A DNA stretch of 64,000 nt from DATMAM01 sp035559995 (lineage in GTDB: Bacteria; Desulfobacterota; Binatia; UBA9968), in NCBI GenBank assembly GCA_035559995.1, contig DATMAM010000066.1, positions 1 through 64,000 of the forward strand. The letters are read 5' to 3'. The position numbers and the translations under genes are program-made. The notes below the pieces were generated by a model, which saw only the letters and a list, made by a program, of their open reading frames with translations, had not been told where the DNA came from and made no database searches. Shown piece by piece: positions 16,885-25,488 of the stretch (position 1 is its first letter; each line of letters starts with the position of its first letter).

Positions 16885-18426
16885 ATGCTAGCGATCGCGT
16901 TCACATTTCCCGGGGGCCGTTACCACGCCACTCCGTGGTGGTGTCACGTCAACGAAGCCGCCGTTGCCTGGCCGCCGGACACCTGGCGGCTAACGCGCTC
17001 GTTAATCGCCACGTGGCATCGCAAGCTAGATCAAACCGTGTACCCTCGTAGCTCTCTCCACTCGTTGCTTGCTCGCATAGCCGAAGCGCCGCCGCCACGT
17101 ATCCGGTTGCCGGATCAGGCTATCCATGCCCATACGCGGCATTACATGCCAACCAAAGGTAAGAAGCCTGCGTTGATTTTCGATGCCTTTGTTCGTCTGG
17201 CACTAGATGATCCTGTCGTGGTTGCTTGGCGTGAGTTGGAACTCCCGGCCGAGGAGCGCGAGCTGCTGGACAGGTTGCTCGAGGCGATGGGCTACCTCGG
17301 CCGAGCGGAATCTTGGGTACAGGCCGAACGTATTGTCTGGAACGGGGATTTCAATTGCGTTCCCGTAAACCAAGGGGATGCGGATACGAGGACGGACGAC
17401 ACGATGGAAGAAATCGTGCGCGTTTTGGCACCGTTACCACCGCAAAGCTACGTCAAGTTTCGAAGCGAGCAACTCGGCGCTAAACAGGAAGTGCCGGAAG
17501 AGCTCGCACAATCCCTGCCCCAGGATTGGCTCGATGCGCTGTCGTTAGACACGGCGCAGTGGCAAGCGGCTGGTTGGAGCCATCCCCCCGCAGCGCGGAC
17601 GGTGACCTACCGTCGCCCGCTGCACGCGCTCGGGACTGTTGCAGCGAAAGCAGCGACGCGTGCGGTTGCGACAAGAGAACGAACCGCCGTCACCACTGTC
17701 CGCTTTGCTGTTTATGGCACGCCTTCGCCGCGCATCGAAGACGCCGTGCGCATGGGTGAAGCACTGCGTTTGGCGGCTATGGGCAGAGCCAAGCGGCTCT
17801 TGGGGGAAGGTGCGATCCCCTACGAACTCTCCGGTCATGGCAACGACGAGAGCGGACACAAGCACGCGTTCTGGCTTCCTGACCCAAACGAGCGTGGACA
17901 AATCACGCACGTGTTGGTGCATGCGCCTGGGGGTTTTAGCCCCGAAGCGATTCGCGTCCTGACCGCTCTAGATGCTTGCCACCGAGACCACGGGGAGCCG
18001 TTACGTCTGATGCTGGAAGGTGTCGGCCAAGCGGGCATGTTCAGCGAGATGACCCCGCTTGTCCGTGAATCCGCCGTTTGGGAGAGCATCACTCCATATT
18101 TGCATCCCTGGTATCTAAAGAAGGCAGAAACCCGCTCGGCGGCAGCGTTACATGAGGCGATTCTAAAACAACTGCGTCGTGAGTGGTCGGCACGAGGCGA
18201 GAATTTGCCGCCGATTCTCGGTTTCCAAGAGTTAACGGAACAGCACTTCGGAGGCCGGCGCTTGCGGCCCCTACATTACCATCGTTTTCGCCGCAAGCAG
18301 GGTCTGAGCCAACCTGACACGCTGGGACGGTTGATCGAGCTGCGATTTGCTGCCCCCGTGTCCGGTCCGGTCGCTCTTGGCTTTGGTTGTCATTTCGGCT
18401 TAGGCCTGCTTCGGCCACGGACGTAG
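16885..18426 (+). CDS. csb2: Type I-G Cas5-Cas6-like protein Csb2 (GSU0054 family)
   Basis: A 513-residue RAMP protein of the GSU0054 family. In type I-G systems it combines the 5'-handle-binding Cas5 role with the crRNA-processing Cas6 role, which fits the absence of a separate cas6 gene here. The start has the family motif IAFTFPGGRYHATPW. The Cas6-like C-terminus ends in the glycine-rich GFGCHFGLGLLRP. A His-rich patch (SGHGNDESGHKHAFWLP) in the middle is a candidate for RNA cleavage or binding. The ATG at 16885 follows the csb1 stop by 17 bases; the frame is open further upstream but overlaps csb1. Confidence 0.92.
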   Translation: MLAIAFTFPGGRYHATPWWCHVNEAAVAWPPDTWRLTRSLIATWHRKLDQTVYPRSSLHSLLARIAEAPPPRIRLPDQAIHAHTRHYMPTKGKKPALIFDAFVRLALDDPVVVAWRELELPAEERELLDRLLEAMGYLGRAESWVQAERIVWNGDFNCVPVNQGDADTRTDDTMEEIVRVLAPLPPQSYVKFRSEQLGAKQEVPEELAQSLPQDWLDALSLDTAQWQAAGWSHPPAARTVTYRRPLHALGTVAAKAATRAVATRERTAVTTVRFAVYGTPSPRIEDAVRMGEALRLAAMGRAKRLLGEGAIPYELSGHGNDESGHKHAFWLPDPNERGQITHVLVHAPGGFSPEAIRVLTALDACHRDHGEPLRLMLEGVGQAGMFSEMTPLVRESAVWESITPYLHPWYLKKAETRSAAALHEAILKQLRREWSARGENLPPILGFQELTEQHFGGRRLRPLHYHRFRRKQGLSQPDTLGRLIELRFAAPVSGPVALGFGCHFGLGLLRPRT

Positions 18427-18561
18427 AGCGGGCGGCTGACCAGCGGAGCCCGCCGAGCATCGGAAAGAAGGAAGCTGGCCTCGCTGGGTGTTAGGACGTG
18501 CTCAACGTTTCTCGTAAACGTCTTCGCTCCCGCGCGGCGAATCTAGAAGCGAAGGGTGATA

Positions 18562-20292
18562 ATGCGTGAAGTCACAGAGAAGCCGGCTTCGGGGCTCCCG
18601 CGGGAAGGATCGTTGGGTTCGACCGCGGCGCCTTCCGTTCCCGACCTTCTTCCCGCCCGTATGCTGAACGAGTTCGTCTACTGCCCGCGGCTGGCCTATC
18701 TCGAGTGGGTGCAGGGGGAGTGGGCGGAGAGCGCGGATACGGTCGAGGGCCGGTTTCATCACCGGCGCGTCAACCGCTCACCCTCCAGGACGGGCGCGCC
18801 GGTGGAGGCGGAGCCGCTCGAAGAGATCCACGCCCGCTCGGTGCACCTGAGCTCGGAGCGGCTGGGCCTCACCGCCAAGATCGATCTCGTTGAGGGGGAG
18901 GGCGGGCGCGCCACGCCGGTCGAGTACAAGCGCGGCAAGCGCCCGCACACGGCGCATGGAGCCTGGGAGCCCGAGCGCGTGCAGTTGTGTGTTCAGGGGC
19001 TGCTTTTGCGCGAGCATGGTTTTGTCTGCGAGGAGGGGATCCTGTACTTTGCGGGCTCGCGCGAGCGGGTGCGGGTGCGCTTCGACGAGGAGCTTGTGTC
19101 GCGGACGCTTCAGTTCGCCGAGGAGATGAGGCGCGTGATCGGAGGCGAGACGATCCCGCCGCCGCTGGAGGACAGCCCGAAGTGTCCTCGCTGTTCGCTG
19201 GTCTCCATCTGCCTCCCCGACGAGATTCGCTTTTTGAACACCACGCAAGCGGCGGCGGAACCGCCCAGGCGTTTGCTTCCCTCGGCCGACGACGCCCTGC
19301 CGATGTACGTCCAGCGCCAGGGCGCGCGGGTGGTGAAGGACGGAGAGGTGCTGCGGGTCCTCGAGCGCGACGAGAGGCTTGCGGAAGCGCGCCTGCGGGA
19401 GATCTCCCAGCTCGCGGTCTTCGGCGGCGTGCAGCTCACGAGCTCGGTCATCCGCGAGCTTTGCATGCGCGGCATCCCCATCTGTCATTTCTCTCATGGC
19501 GGGTGGTTCTACGGCGTCACCCACGGGATGTTCCACAAGAACGTCGAGCTCAGACGACGGCAGTACGCCGCCGCGGCCGATCCGGAGAAGTCGCTGGTGC
19601 TGGCGCGCCGCTTCGTTCAGGCGAAGATTCTCAATTGCCGCACCCTCTTGCGCCGCAATCACAAGGAGCTTCCGCCTGAGGTGCTGGAGGGGTTCAAAGC
19701 GGATTTGCGCCGAGCGGCCCGAACCGAGGACCTCGAAAGCCTCCTCGGAGTGGAAGGAACGGCTGCGAGCCGTTACTTCGCCCGCTTCGGGGAGATGTTG
19801 CGTCAGGAGGACGGTCTGCCGACCTTCGACTTCTCCCAGCGCAACCGTCGTCCGCCGAGGGATCCCGTGAACGCGCTGCTTTCGTTCGCCTATGCGATGC
19901 TGGTCAAAGACTTCGCAGCGACCCTCTTCACCGTCGGCTTCGACCCCTACCTGGGGTTCTTTCACAAGCCCCGCTACGGCCGTCCGGCGCTCGCGCTCGA
20001 TCTCATGGAAGAGTTCCGGCCGCTGATCGCGGATTCGGTGGTGCTCACGGTCATCAACAACGGAGAGATACGCGCGGAGCACTTCATCCGCTCCTGGGCC
20101 GGTGTGGCGCTGACGCAGGGCGGCAGGCTCCAGTTTCTCAGGGCCTACGAGCGTCGGATGGCGCAGGAGATTGTCCACCCCGTCTTCGGATACCGGATCA
20201 GCTACCGGAGAGTCCTCGAGGTGCAGGCGCGGCTTCTGGGCCGCTACCTGATGGGCGAGATCGCCGACTATCCGTCCTTTTTGACACGATGA
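18562..20292 (+). CDS. cas4-cas1: Cas4-Cas1 fusion, spacer acquisition nuclease-integrase
   Basis: A 576-residue fusion of the prespacer-trimming exonuclease Cas4 and the integrase Cas1. The Cas4 part (about residues 30-210) has LNEFVYCPRLAYLEW, VEYKRGKRP in the nuclease core, and the Fe-S cysteines CPRCSLVSIC. Cas1 begins near residue 235 (MYVQRQGARV) and contains the metal-site Glu and His regions, for example the SFAYAML helix and DLMEEFRPL. The fusion is characteristic of type I-U/I-G loci such as that of Geobacter sulfurreducens. ATG 18562 is preferred because AAGGGTGAT lies just before it; a GTG at 18556 is also in frame. The TGA overlaps the cas2 start. Confidence 0.94.
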   Translation: MREVTEKPASGLPREGSLGSTAAPSVPDLLPARMLNEFVYCPRLAYLEWVQGEWAESADTVEGRFHHRRVNRSPSRTGAPVEAEPLEEIHARSVHLSSERLGLTAKIDLVEGEGGRATPVEYKRGKRPHTAHGAWEPERVQLCVQGLLLREHGFVCEEGILYFAGSRERVRVRFDEELVSRTLQFAEEMRRVIGGETIPPPLEDSPKCPRCSLVSICLPDEIRFLNTTQAAAEPPRRLLPSADDALPMYVQRQGARVVKDGEVLRVLERDERLAEARLREISQLAVFGGVQLTSSVIRELCMRGIPICHFSHGGWFYGVTHGMFHKNVELRRRQYAAAADPEKSLVLARRFVQAKILNCRTLLRRNHKELPPEVLEGFKADLRRAARTEDLESLLGVEGTAASRYFARFGEMLRQEDGLPTFDFSQRNRRPPRDPVNALLSFAYAMLVKDFAATLFTVGFDPYLGFFHKPRYGRPALALDLMEEFRPLIADSVVLTVINNGEIRAEHFIRSWAGVALTQGGRLQFLRAYERRMAQEIVHPVFGYRISYRRVLEVQARLLGRYLMGEIADYPSFLTR

Positions 20293-20579
20293 GGCGCGTG
20301 TATCTGGTGGCTTACGATATTTCGGAGCCGCGGCGTCTGCGAAAGGTGTTCAAGACGATGCAGGGCTTTGGCGAGCACCTGCAGCTATCGCTCTTTCAGT
20401 GCGACCTGACGGCTGTCGATCGCATCGAGATGCAGGCGACGCTCGAGGAGATCATCAACCACGACGAGGACAAGGTGTTGATCATAGACCTGGGCCCGAC
20501 CGAGTCGTTCCCGGTAAAGAGCATGCAGGCCCTCGGCAAGCGGATGAAGCTCGCGATACGCGTGCCGGTGATCTCTTGA
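20289..20579 (+). CDS. cas2: CRISPR-associated protein Cas2
   Basis: A 96-residue protein forming the central dimer of the Cas1-Cas2 integration complex. It has the ferredoxin-like start VYLVAYDISEPRRLRKVFK with the conserved Asp, then LSLFQCDLT and a KVLIIDLGP strand. The ATG overlaps the Cas4-Cas1 stop (ATGA). It is the last cas gene; the leader and array follow directly. Confidence 0.95.
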   Translation: MRRVYLVAYDISEPRRLRKVFKTMQGFGEHLQLSLFQCDLTAVDRIEMQATLEEIINHDEDKVLIIDLGPTESFPVKSMQALGKRMKLAIRVPVIS

Positions 20580-20779
20580 GCGCCGTGTCGCGCGAGCGGT
20601 CGAGTGGCGCGCGCAGTCCGGGCACCGCTCGCGCGAGGGGAAGCGACGCAGAATTGCGAACTTGGGTTCGGATCGGGGGCTAAGTCCGGGCGGAAGGAGG
20701 TGAGCCACACGTGAGGAACACGCGGCGCTCGCTGTTGCGTTCGGAAATGCGCCGCAGGCCGACGGATCTGAGGCGGGCT
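20580..20779 (+). promoter_or_regulatory. CRISPR leader
   Basis: 200 bases between cas2 and the first repeat without a credible gene. The position and the orientation of the repeats make this the leader that carries the array promoter and the Cas1-Cas2 integration signal. It is unusually GC-rich for a leader. It includes a GGAAGGAGGTGAGCC stretch at about 20692-20706 and no obvious -10 box. Confidence 0.65.
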
Positions 20780-21838
20780 ATTTCCACGGAGGAAAATCCG
20801 TGGCCCCATTGAAGCGATAAACAGTTCCGGGTAAGACAGCACCGGCGCCGACATTTCCACGGAGGAAAATCCGTGGCCCCATTGAAGCTGTTTCATGAAA
20901 ACGGTCTCGCTCTGCGGATCGATCATTTCCACGGAGGAAAATCCGTGGCCCCATTGAAGCAACATGAGCTGCCATTTTCTGACTCGCGCCTGGTTGTCAT
21001 TTCCACGGAGGAAAATCCGTGGCCCCATTGAAGCAGCACGGTCCAGGAGACTCTGGCGGAACGCTACATCATTTCCACGGAGGAAAATCCGTGGCCCCAT
21101 TGAAGCAAACTTAAGGGCGGTCTGGAACTTAGCGAAGCGGAGATATTTCCACGGAGGAAAATCCGTGGCCCCATTGAAGCAGGGATTTTGTCCGTCAATG
21201 AGCGAACTCTCCGAATTATTTCCACGGAGGAAAATCCGTGGCCCCATTGAAGCGAGAAATACCCCGATGATCCTGGCAATAGGATAATCAGATTTCCACG
21301 GAGGAAAATCCGTGGCCCCATTGAAGCGTTTTCTCTCGGGCCTCGACAAGTTCTACCTTTAGTATTTCCACGGAGGAAAATCCGTGGCCCCATTGAAGCA
21401 GCGCGAGATACTTTTCCGCCGGGACGACGTTTCCCGATTTCCACGGAGGAAAATCCGTGGCCCCATTGAAGCGTACGGCATCCTCGCTCCTCGCTCTACT
21501 ACGTGTTGGTATTTCCACGGAGGAAAATCCGTGGCCCCATTGAAGCGAGTATCCTTCCAAACTGGCCGCCGCGCAGCCAGTGATTTCCACGGAGGAAAAT
21601 CCGTGGCCCCATTGAAGCTAGACTTCTTTCTGGAAGAAGGCCGGCGCGAGATTGAGATTTCCACGGAGGAAAATCCGTGGCCCCATTGAAGCATCAGTTC
21701 TGCGTTGGTGCGTTCCATAGTGACCCTCCTATTTCCACGGAGGAAAATCCGTGGCCCCATTGAAGCCGGCTTTCTTCCTGAATTCCTCCGGCCGGCGACG
21801 GAATTTCCACGGAGGAAAATCCGTGGCCCCATTGAAGC
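20780..21838 (+). CRISPR. CRISPR array, 15 repeats and 14 spacers
   Basis: Fifteen 36-base repeats start at 20780, 20853, 20925, 20999, 21071, 21145, 21218, 21292, 21364, 21437, 21511, 21583, 21657, 21731 and 21803. All copies look identical. Each begins ATTTCCACGGAGG, has a 7-bp stem CCACGGA/TCCGTGG, and ends ATTGAAGC, the 3' end usual for this repeat class, which gives the 8-base crRNA 5' handle. Spacers are 36-38 bases and all different. The cas genes lie upstream on the same strand, so transcription is probably left to right. The final repeat shows no degeneration. Confidence 0.98.
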
Positions 21839-21981
21839 GAGCCGCCCGTCGCGCGGTCACCCCAGCGCGGCAAGTCTCTCCTTAACTCTTTGAGTCACCC
21901 GCGGCTTTTCGACGAGGTTGTCCTTTCTCGAGCTAGGAACGATCCCCCTGGATCGCGGGGCCAAATCGGCCGGTTTCTTTC

Positions 21982-22896
21982 CTAATTGAGACCGGAACGG
22001 AGAAATTCCTTCAACAGAACCACGACCTGCTCAGGCGCTTCTTCCTGAGGAATATGGCCGACGCCCTCCAGCGCAATGAAGGCGCAGTTGCGTAGCACCC
22101 CACACACGGCCTCCGCGCTTGCCCGAGTGATCACCTTGTCTTGCGTGCCCCAGATGTTGATCGCGGGCAACTCCATCTTTCGGGCCTTTGCTTCCAAAAG
22201 CCGCAAGTCCGGCGGCACGATCTGCTGCGCCGTCTTTAACAGCATGTAATGCGCTCCGGCTCCTCTCTGGTACTTGGCGTACAATTCGACAAGGTCGTCG
22301 GTAACCTTGCTGTCGTCGTGATACACGCGCTTGAGCATCATCCGCGTGCGAAACGAGGCGGTCGTCAACTTGAGGCTGAGCCAGCCAAGGAGCGGAGCGC
22401 GCAAGAGGTTAAAAGCAAACGGCAGACGATCTGCATCGAGCGAGCCGCCGATGAGAACGAGTCCGGAAACTAGCTCCCGCGCGCCGTCCTCTAAAGCCGC
22501 TCTCACCGCGACGGCCGCGCCAAAAGAGTGCCCGACGAGGACTGCCTGCTTGAGGTGGAGATGGCGCATGAGGCCCAATACGATCTCCGCCTGAGCTTGA
22601 ATGGAATAGCGCTCGTCAAGCGGTCTATCCGAGAGCCCGTGACCTTTAAGGTCGAGCAGCACCAGGCGGAATTGCCGCTCGAGAGGCGGCGCGATGAACC
22701 GCCACGTTTCCAGCGAAGTACCGAACCCGTGAATGAAAACCAGAGGTCGCCCGGCGCCGACCTCCTTGAAGTGGATTTTGACTCCTTCGTGCAAATAGAA
22801 CGCGCTATCAGGCGGAGGAGTAGGATTGCCCGCCGGCGTCGTGCAACCGGCCGGCCACAAAAGGATGCTCGCAAAAATAGCTCTTAAGGAGGCCAT
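21982..22896 (-). CDS. Secreted lipoprotein alpha/beta hydrolase
   Basis: A 304-residue alpha/beta-fold hydrolase. The N-terminus (ASILLWPAGC) looks like a lipoprotein signal with the lipobox Cys near residue 18. The oxyanion segment is FIHGFGTS, the nucleophile elbow GHSFG, the acid is the Asp in GTQDKV and the catalytic His is in GVGHIPQ. All triad elements are present. The substrate is unknown. Its start overlaps the 3' end of the PCYCGC selenoprotein gene by 13 bases, so it closes the minus-strand redox operon. It lies tail-to-tail with the CRISPR array. Confidence 0.88.
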   Translation of the reverse strand: MASLRAIFASILLWPAGCTTPAGNPTPPPDSAFYLHEGVKIHFKEVGAGRPLVFIHGFGTSLETWRFIAPPLERQFRLVLLDLKGHGLSDRPLDERYSIQAQAEIVLGLMRHLHLKQAVLVGHSFGAAVAVRAALEDGARELVSGLVLIGGSLDADRLPFAFNLLRAPLLGWLSLKLTTASFRTRMMLKRVYHDDSKVTDDLVELYAKYQRGAGAHYMLLKTAQQIVPPDLRLLEAKARKMELPAINIWGTQDKVITRASAEAVCGVLRNCAFIALEGVGHIPQEEAPEQVVVLLKEFLRSGLN

Positions 22897-23366
22897 TTCT
22901 TTTCATAAGGCCAAAACCGGGAATACTTCGCGTCGATGGACTTTTTGATGTCCGCGATCTTTTTTCCTTCCTTGTACATCTTATACGCGTCCAGCGTAAT
23001 GTCGATGCAGATCTTTCAGCCGGCTCCGTGGCGGTCCGTGTAACAGTCGAGGTTGTTGCGATGGCCCGGATTGACGTAGCAGCCGCAGTAGCAAGGCATC
23101 TGTTCCAGTAGTTCCGGCACCTCTTGAGCGATCCGGTAAGCCTTTGCCGCCTCGCCGGTGAAGAGCAGAGGCGAAAGCGTCGCGGGCCTCGGATTTCGCG
23201 GCGTCGCAGGCAATCCCCAGGGCTCGCTCCCGGCGAAAATCCAGAAGAGCGCGATCACGAGGCTCGTTGCAAGCGCTGCCGCGATGAGCTTCCAAACTCC
23301 CCAGCGTCGTTTCACAAACGCTTTCGCTGGCTTTTCCTTTTTATCGCTTCTTTCCTTTTTGCTCAT
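22884..23366 (-). CDS. PCYCGC-motif membrane-anchored protein with predicted selenocysteine
   Basis: A 160-residue protein with one N-terminal membrane anchor (LIAAALATSLVIALFWIF) and the family motif QMPCYCGCYVNPGH. The frame meets TGA at 23016-23018, yet homology continues directly after it: KICIDITLDAYKMYKEGKK and DIKKSIDAKY, ending with TAA at 22884-22886. Relatives of this family carry Cys at that position within a CxxC, so the TGA gives Sec117 in a UxxC motif. A hairpin with stem TACGC/GCGTA and loop TGGAC starts 18 bases after the TGA, consistent with a bacterial SECIS. It overlaps the upstream gene by 26 bases. PCYCGC proteins are known near metal and redox genes but their biochemical role is unclear. 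Confidence 0.82.
22984..22998 (-). promoter_or_regulatory. Predicted bSECIS of the PCYCGC gene
   Basis: On the minus strand TACGC, loop TGGAC, GCGTA forms a perfect 5-bp stem. The loop occupies bases 23-27 after the TGA, within the range known for bacterial SECIS elements, and carries the GG expected for SelB recognition. It is the weakest of the four hairpins. Confidence 0.6.
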
Positions 23367-24690
23367 CGGCTCCGCGATGCGAATGCTCCTGGCGATTGAG
23401 AGTCCCGCCCTCCGGCAAGTAAGGCGGATGATAGATGGACTCGCTGGATGGAGAACCAAGCCGAATGTAAATCTGGTCGCTCATCCAAGTATCTCCCGTC
23501 ACGCCGTTAAATTGTTCTGACGGTCCGACCAGCACGGCGAGCTGATAGGCTTTTCCCAGCTGCCAGAACGAATCGCCGAGATCTTCGTTCCGGTAAGGAA
23601 ACGCAAACTCGTACTCGACGAATCTTCCCGCTTTCCGAAACGCCGCCTCCTTTAGATTGCTTTCCCTGTCCCTGACCAGGGACGCCGCCGCCATTCAGGT
23701 GTGCACGCCGGCGAGCTTGCGCGGCCCCGGCTCCTTCTGATCCGGCCTCTCCGCCAGAAAATAATCTTCGATCCCTTTGGACGACAGCAGCTTCACGTCG
23801 TTGAAATCTCCGATCATTCCGTGGTGCTCGAAGTCCTTGAGCAAAAGAGCGAGCCACCTCGTCGTGTCGGCGCGAAGGCCGAAGTAAATGATTCCCTCAT
23901 GGATTTTCGCGTAGATTTCGATGTGGTACCGCTCCGGCTTGTAGGCGACCGCCTGCCCCGGCCCTCCTCACCCGTACTCGGTAACCTTGTCCTTTGGAGT
24001 GCCGACATGGATCACCTCGCGACCCGCTCCCCGCCACTCTTCCTTTTCGATCCGGCCATCGATTTTGGGAGGCTTTCCCTCTCGCGCGATGAAACTTGTG
24101 TTGAACTGCAAATACGGCAGGCGTTTGTCCCTTAGATCAGCCGGATACTCTTTGGCGTCGAACTTCATCTCGACAGCGCCGGAGCCGAACCCGCAGCCGG
24201 GCCCGTAGACGTCTCCGGTCAGCGCGGAGACATGGACGTGAGCATGATCGCTGACGCTCTTTAGCGGCCCGACGTGAACGCTATAGGCCAGATCGGGGAC
24301 GTGGGCATGATACATATAAACGAGGTCCCCGTGGTCGTAAGTGAAGGCCTCGAACTCCAGGTGCTCATAGCGCTCGTACTTTTTCTGAAGGTATCGTTTT
24401 GCAATCGCCTCGGCTAAGGCGCTCGAGATCCTGATCTCCTCGGCCGCGACATAGACATTCCCTGCGTTATCGAAGTGCAGTGTTGTCCCGCGCGGTCCGC
24501 TCTCGGTTTTGACAGCGAAAAGCCGCGGCTCTGCCGCAATCGTTGCCTTGAGGCCACCACAGGCGAAAACCCCGTCCGGCGAGTATAGAAGAAAAAGGAG
24601 GAGACTCGTGACGTAAACCCTGTACCAGGGACTCGCGTCCGTTGCTTCGGGCCGCTCAGTGACCTTATCCCGCCTTCTTCTTTGCTCCAT
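23341..24690 (-). CDS. Exported EB_dh/DOMON-like protein with two predicted selenocysteines
   Basis: One continuous frame of 449 sense positions is broken only by TGA at 23968-23970 (position 241) and 23695-23697 (position 332). The N-terminus is a signal-like segment (VTSLLLFLLYSPDGVFA). Residues 60-190 look PepSY-like and end in DHAHVHVSALTGDVYGPGCG. From about residue 215 (KIDGRIEKEEWRGA) the sequence resembles ethylbenzene-dehydrogenase/CBM9-like carbohydrate- or haem-binding domains, continuing across both TGA codons (YHIEIYAKIHEGIIYFGLRA, then FVEYEFAFPYRNED). Each TGA is followed 18 bases later by a hairpin loop GGTC. I read it as a double selenoprotein. It overlaps the DsbA-like gene upstream and the PCYCGC gene downstream. 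Confidence 0.8.
23668..23683 (-). promoter_or_regulatory. Predicted bSECIS for the second TGA (Sec332)
   Basis: Minus strand GTCCCT, loop GGTC, AGGGAC: a perfect 6-bp stem at bases 12-27 after the TGA, loop at 18-21. GGUC is also the core of the Escherichia coli fdhF SECIS loop. Confidence 0.82.
23934..23961 (-). promoter_or_regulatory. Predicted bSECIS for the first TGA (Sec241)
   Basis: Minus strand AGGC, loop GGTC, GCCT at bases 14-25 after the TGA. A lower CCGG/CCGG stem lies at bases 7-10 and 31-34. The loop sits at bases 18-21, the same offset and sequence as in the second element of this gene. Confidence 0.75.
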
Positions 24691-25327
24691 CCTTTTTTAA
24701 CTCCTCCTCGATAACGGCGCGAAAGGTTTCAAAAGGCTGGGCTCCTACCAGCAGGCGCCCGTTGACAAAGAATGTCGGCGTCCCTCTCGCCCCAAGAGAG
24801 GCGGCAATGCCCGTTTCGGCTTCCACCTTCCGCCGGTACTTGCCGGCGTCAAGGCACTGGCCGAATTTTCCGGCGTCCAGTTTTAGCTCCCGCGCATACT
24901 GTTTGAGGTTTGAATCCGTGAACGCCAGCCCGCCCTGGCTCGCGAAGAGCTTGTCGTGGTAGTTCCAAAATTTCTCTTGCTCCCCGGCACACTCCGCCGC
25001 GATCGCGGCTTGCTCGGACAACTTTCCAAGGATGGCAAAATGGCGGTACACGAATCGCACCTTGCCGGCATTGATGTAATTCTCTTTTATCTTGGGGAGG
25101 GTGTCCGACCAGAACTTTTTGCAAAAGCTACACTGAAAATCAGAGAACTCGACAATCGTCACAGGGGCGCTCGCGGCTCCCAGCGCGGGTCCTTTGCCCA
25201 ACGCCGCCAGCACCTCCTCCACAGACAAACTCTGCGCGCCCAAAGCCACCGGAAACCCCCGCCAAACAGGCACCAGCGCGATGGCGGCGAACATCATCAA
25301 CCGGCTCCGGCGAAAAATCTTGCTCAT
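24665..25327 (-). CDS. DsbA-like periplasmic thiol-disulfide oxidoreductase
   Basis: A 220-residue exported DsbA/DsbG-family protein. A signal peptide (RLMMFAAIALVPVW) is followed by the thioredoxin fold. VTIVEFSDFQCSFCKKFW contains the CxxC active site (CSFC). A helical insert follows, then the cis-Pro loop GTPTFFVNGR. It forms or reshuffles disulfides in exported proteins. I favour the ATG at 25325-25327 just before the signal peptide; the frame is open another 43 codons upstream. It overlaps the start of the double selenoprotein gene by 26 bases, implying joint expression and perhaps a role in that protein's folding or redox cycling. Confidence 0.88.
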   Translation of the reverse strand: MSKIFRRSRLMMFAAIALVPVWRGFPVALGAQSLSVEEVLAALGKGPALGAASAPVTIVEFSDFQCSFCKKFWSDTLPKIKENYINAGKVRFVYRHFAILGKLSEQAAIAAECAGEQEKFWNYHDKLFASQGGLAFTDSNLKQYARELKLDAGKFGQCLDAGKYRRKVEAETGIAASLGARGTPTFFVNGRLLVGAQPFETFRAVIEEELKKDGAKKKAG

Positions 25328-25488
25328 CGACGCGACAAACAGCGAGATACCGCATCGGTAACGCAAGAAACCTTGAGCAAATTTATTTTTCAAGCTCGCG
25401 CTCTCCTCTCTTGCAACAGAATGCACGTATCGATGAGACAAGGAAATATCTTCCACCCATCTCCTCTCTCCTCATAACGGCCTCGCGC

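Noticed and set aside
18778..20178. Long antisense open frame within cas4-cas1
   Set aside because: The sense frame has clear Cas4 and Cas1 motifs; the antisense translation has none.
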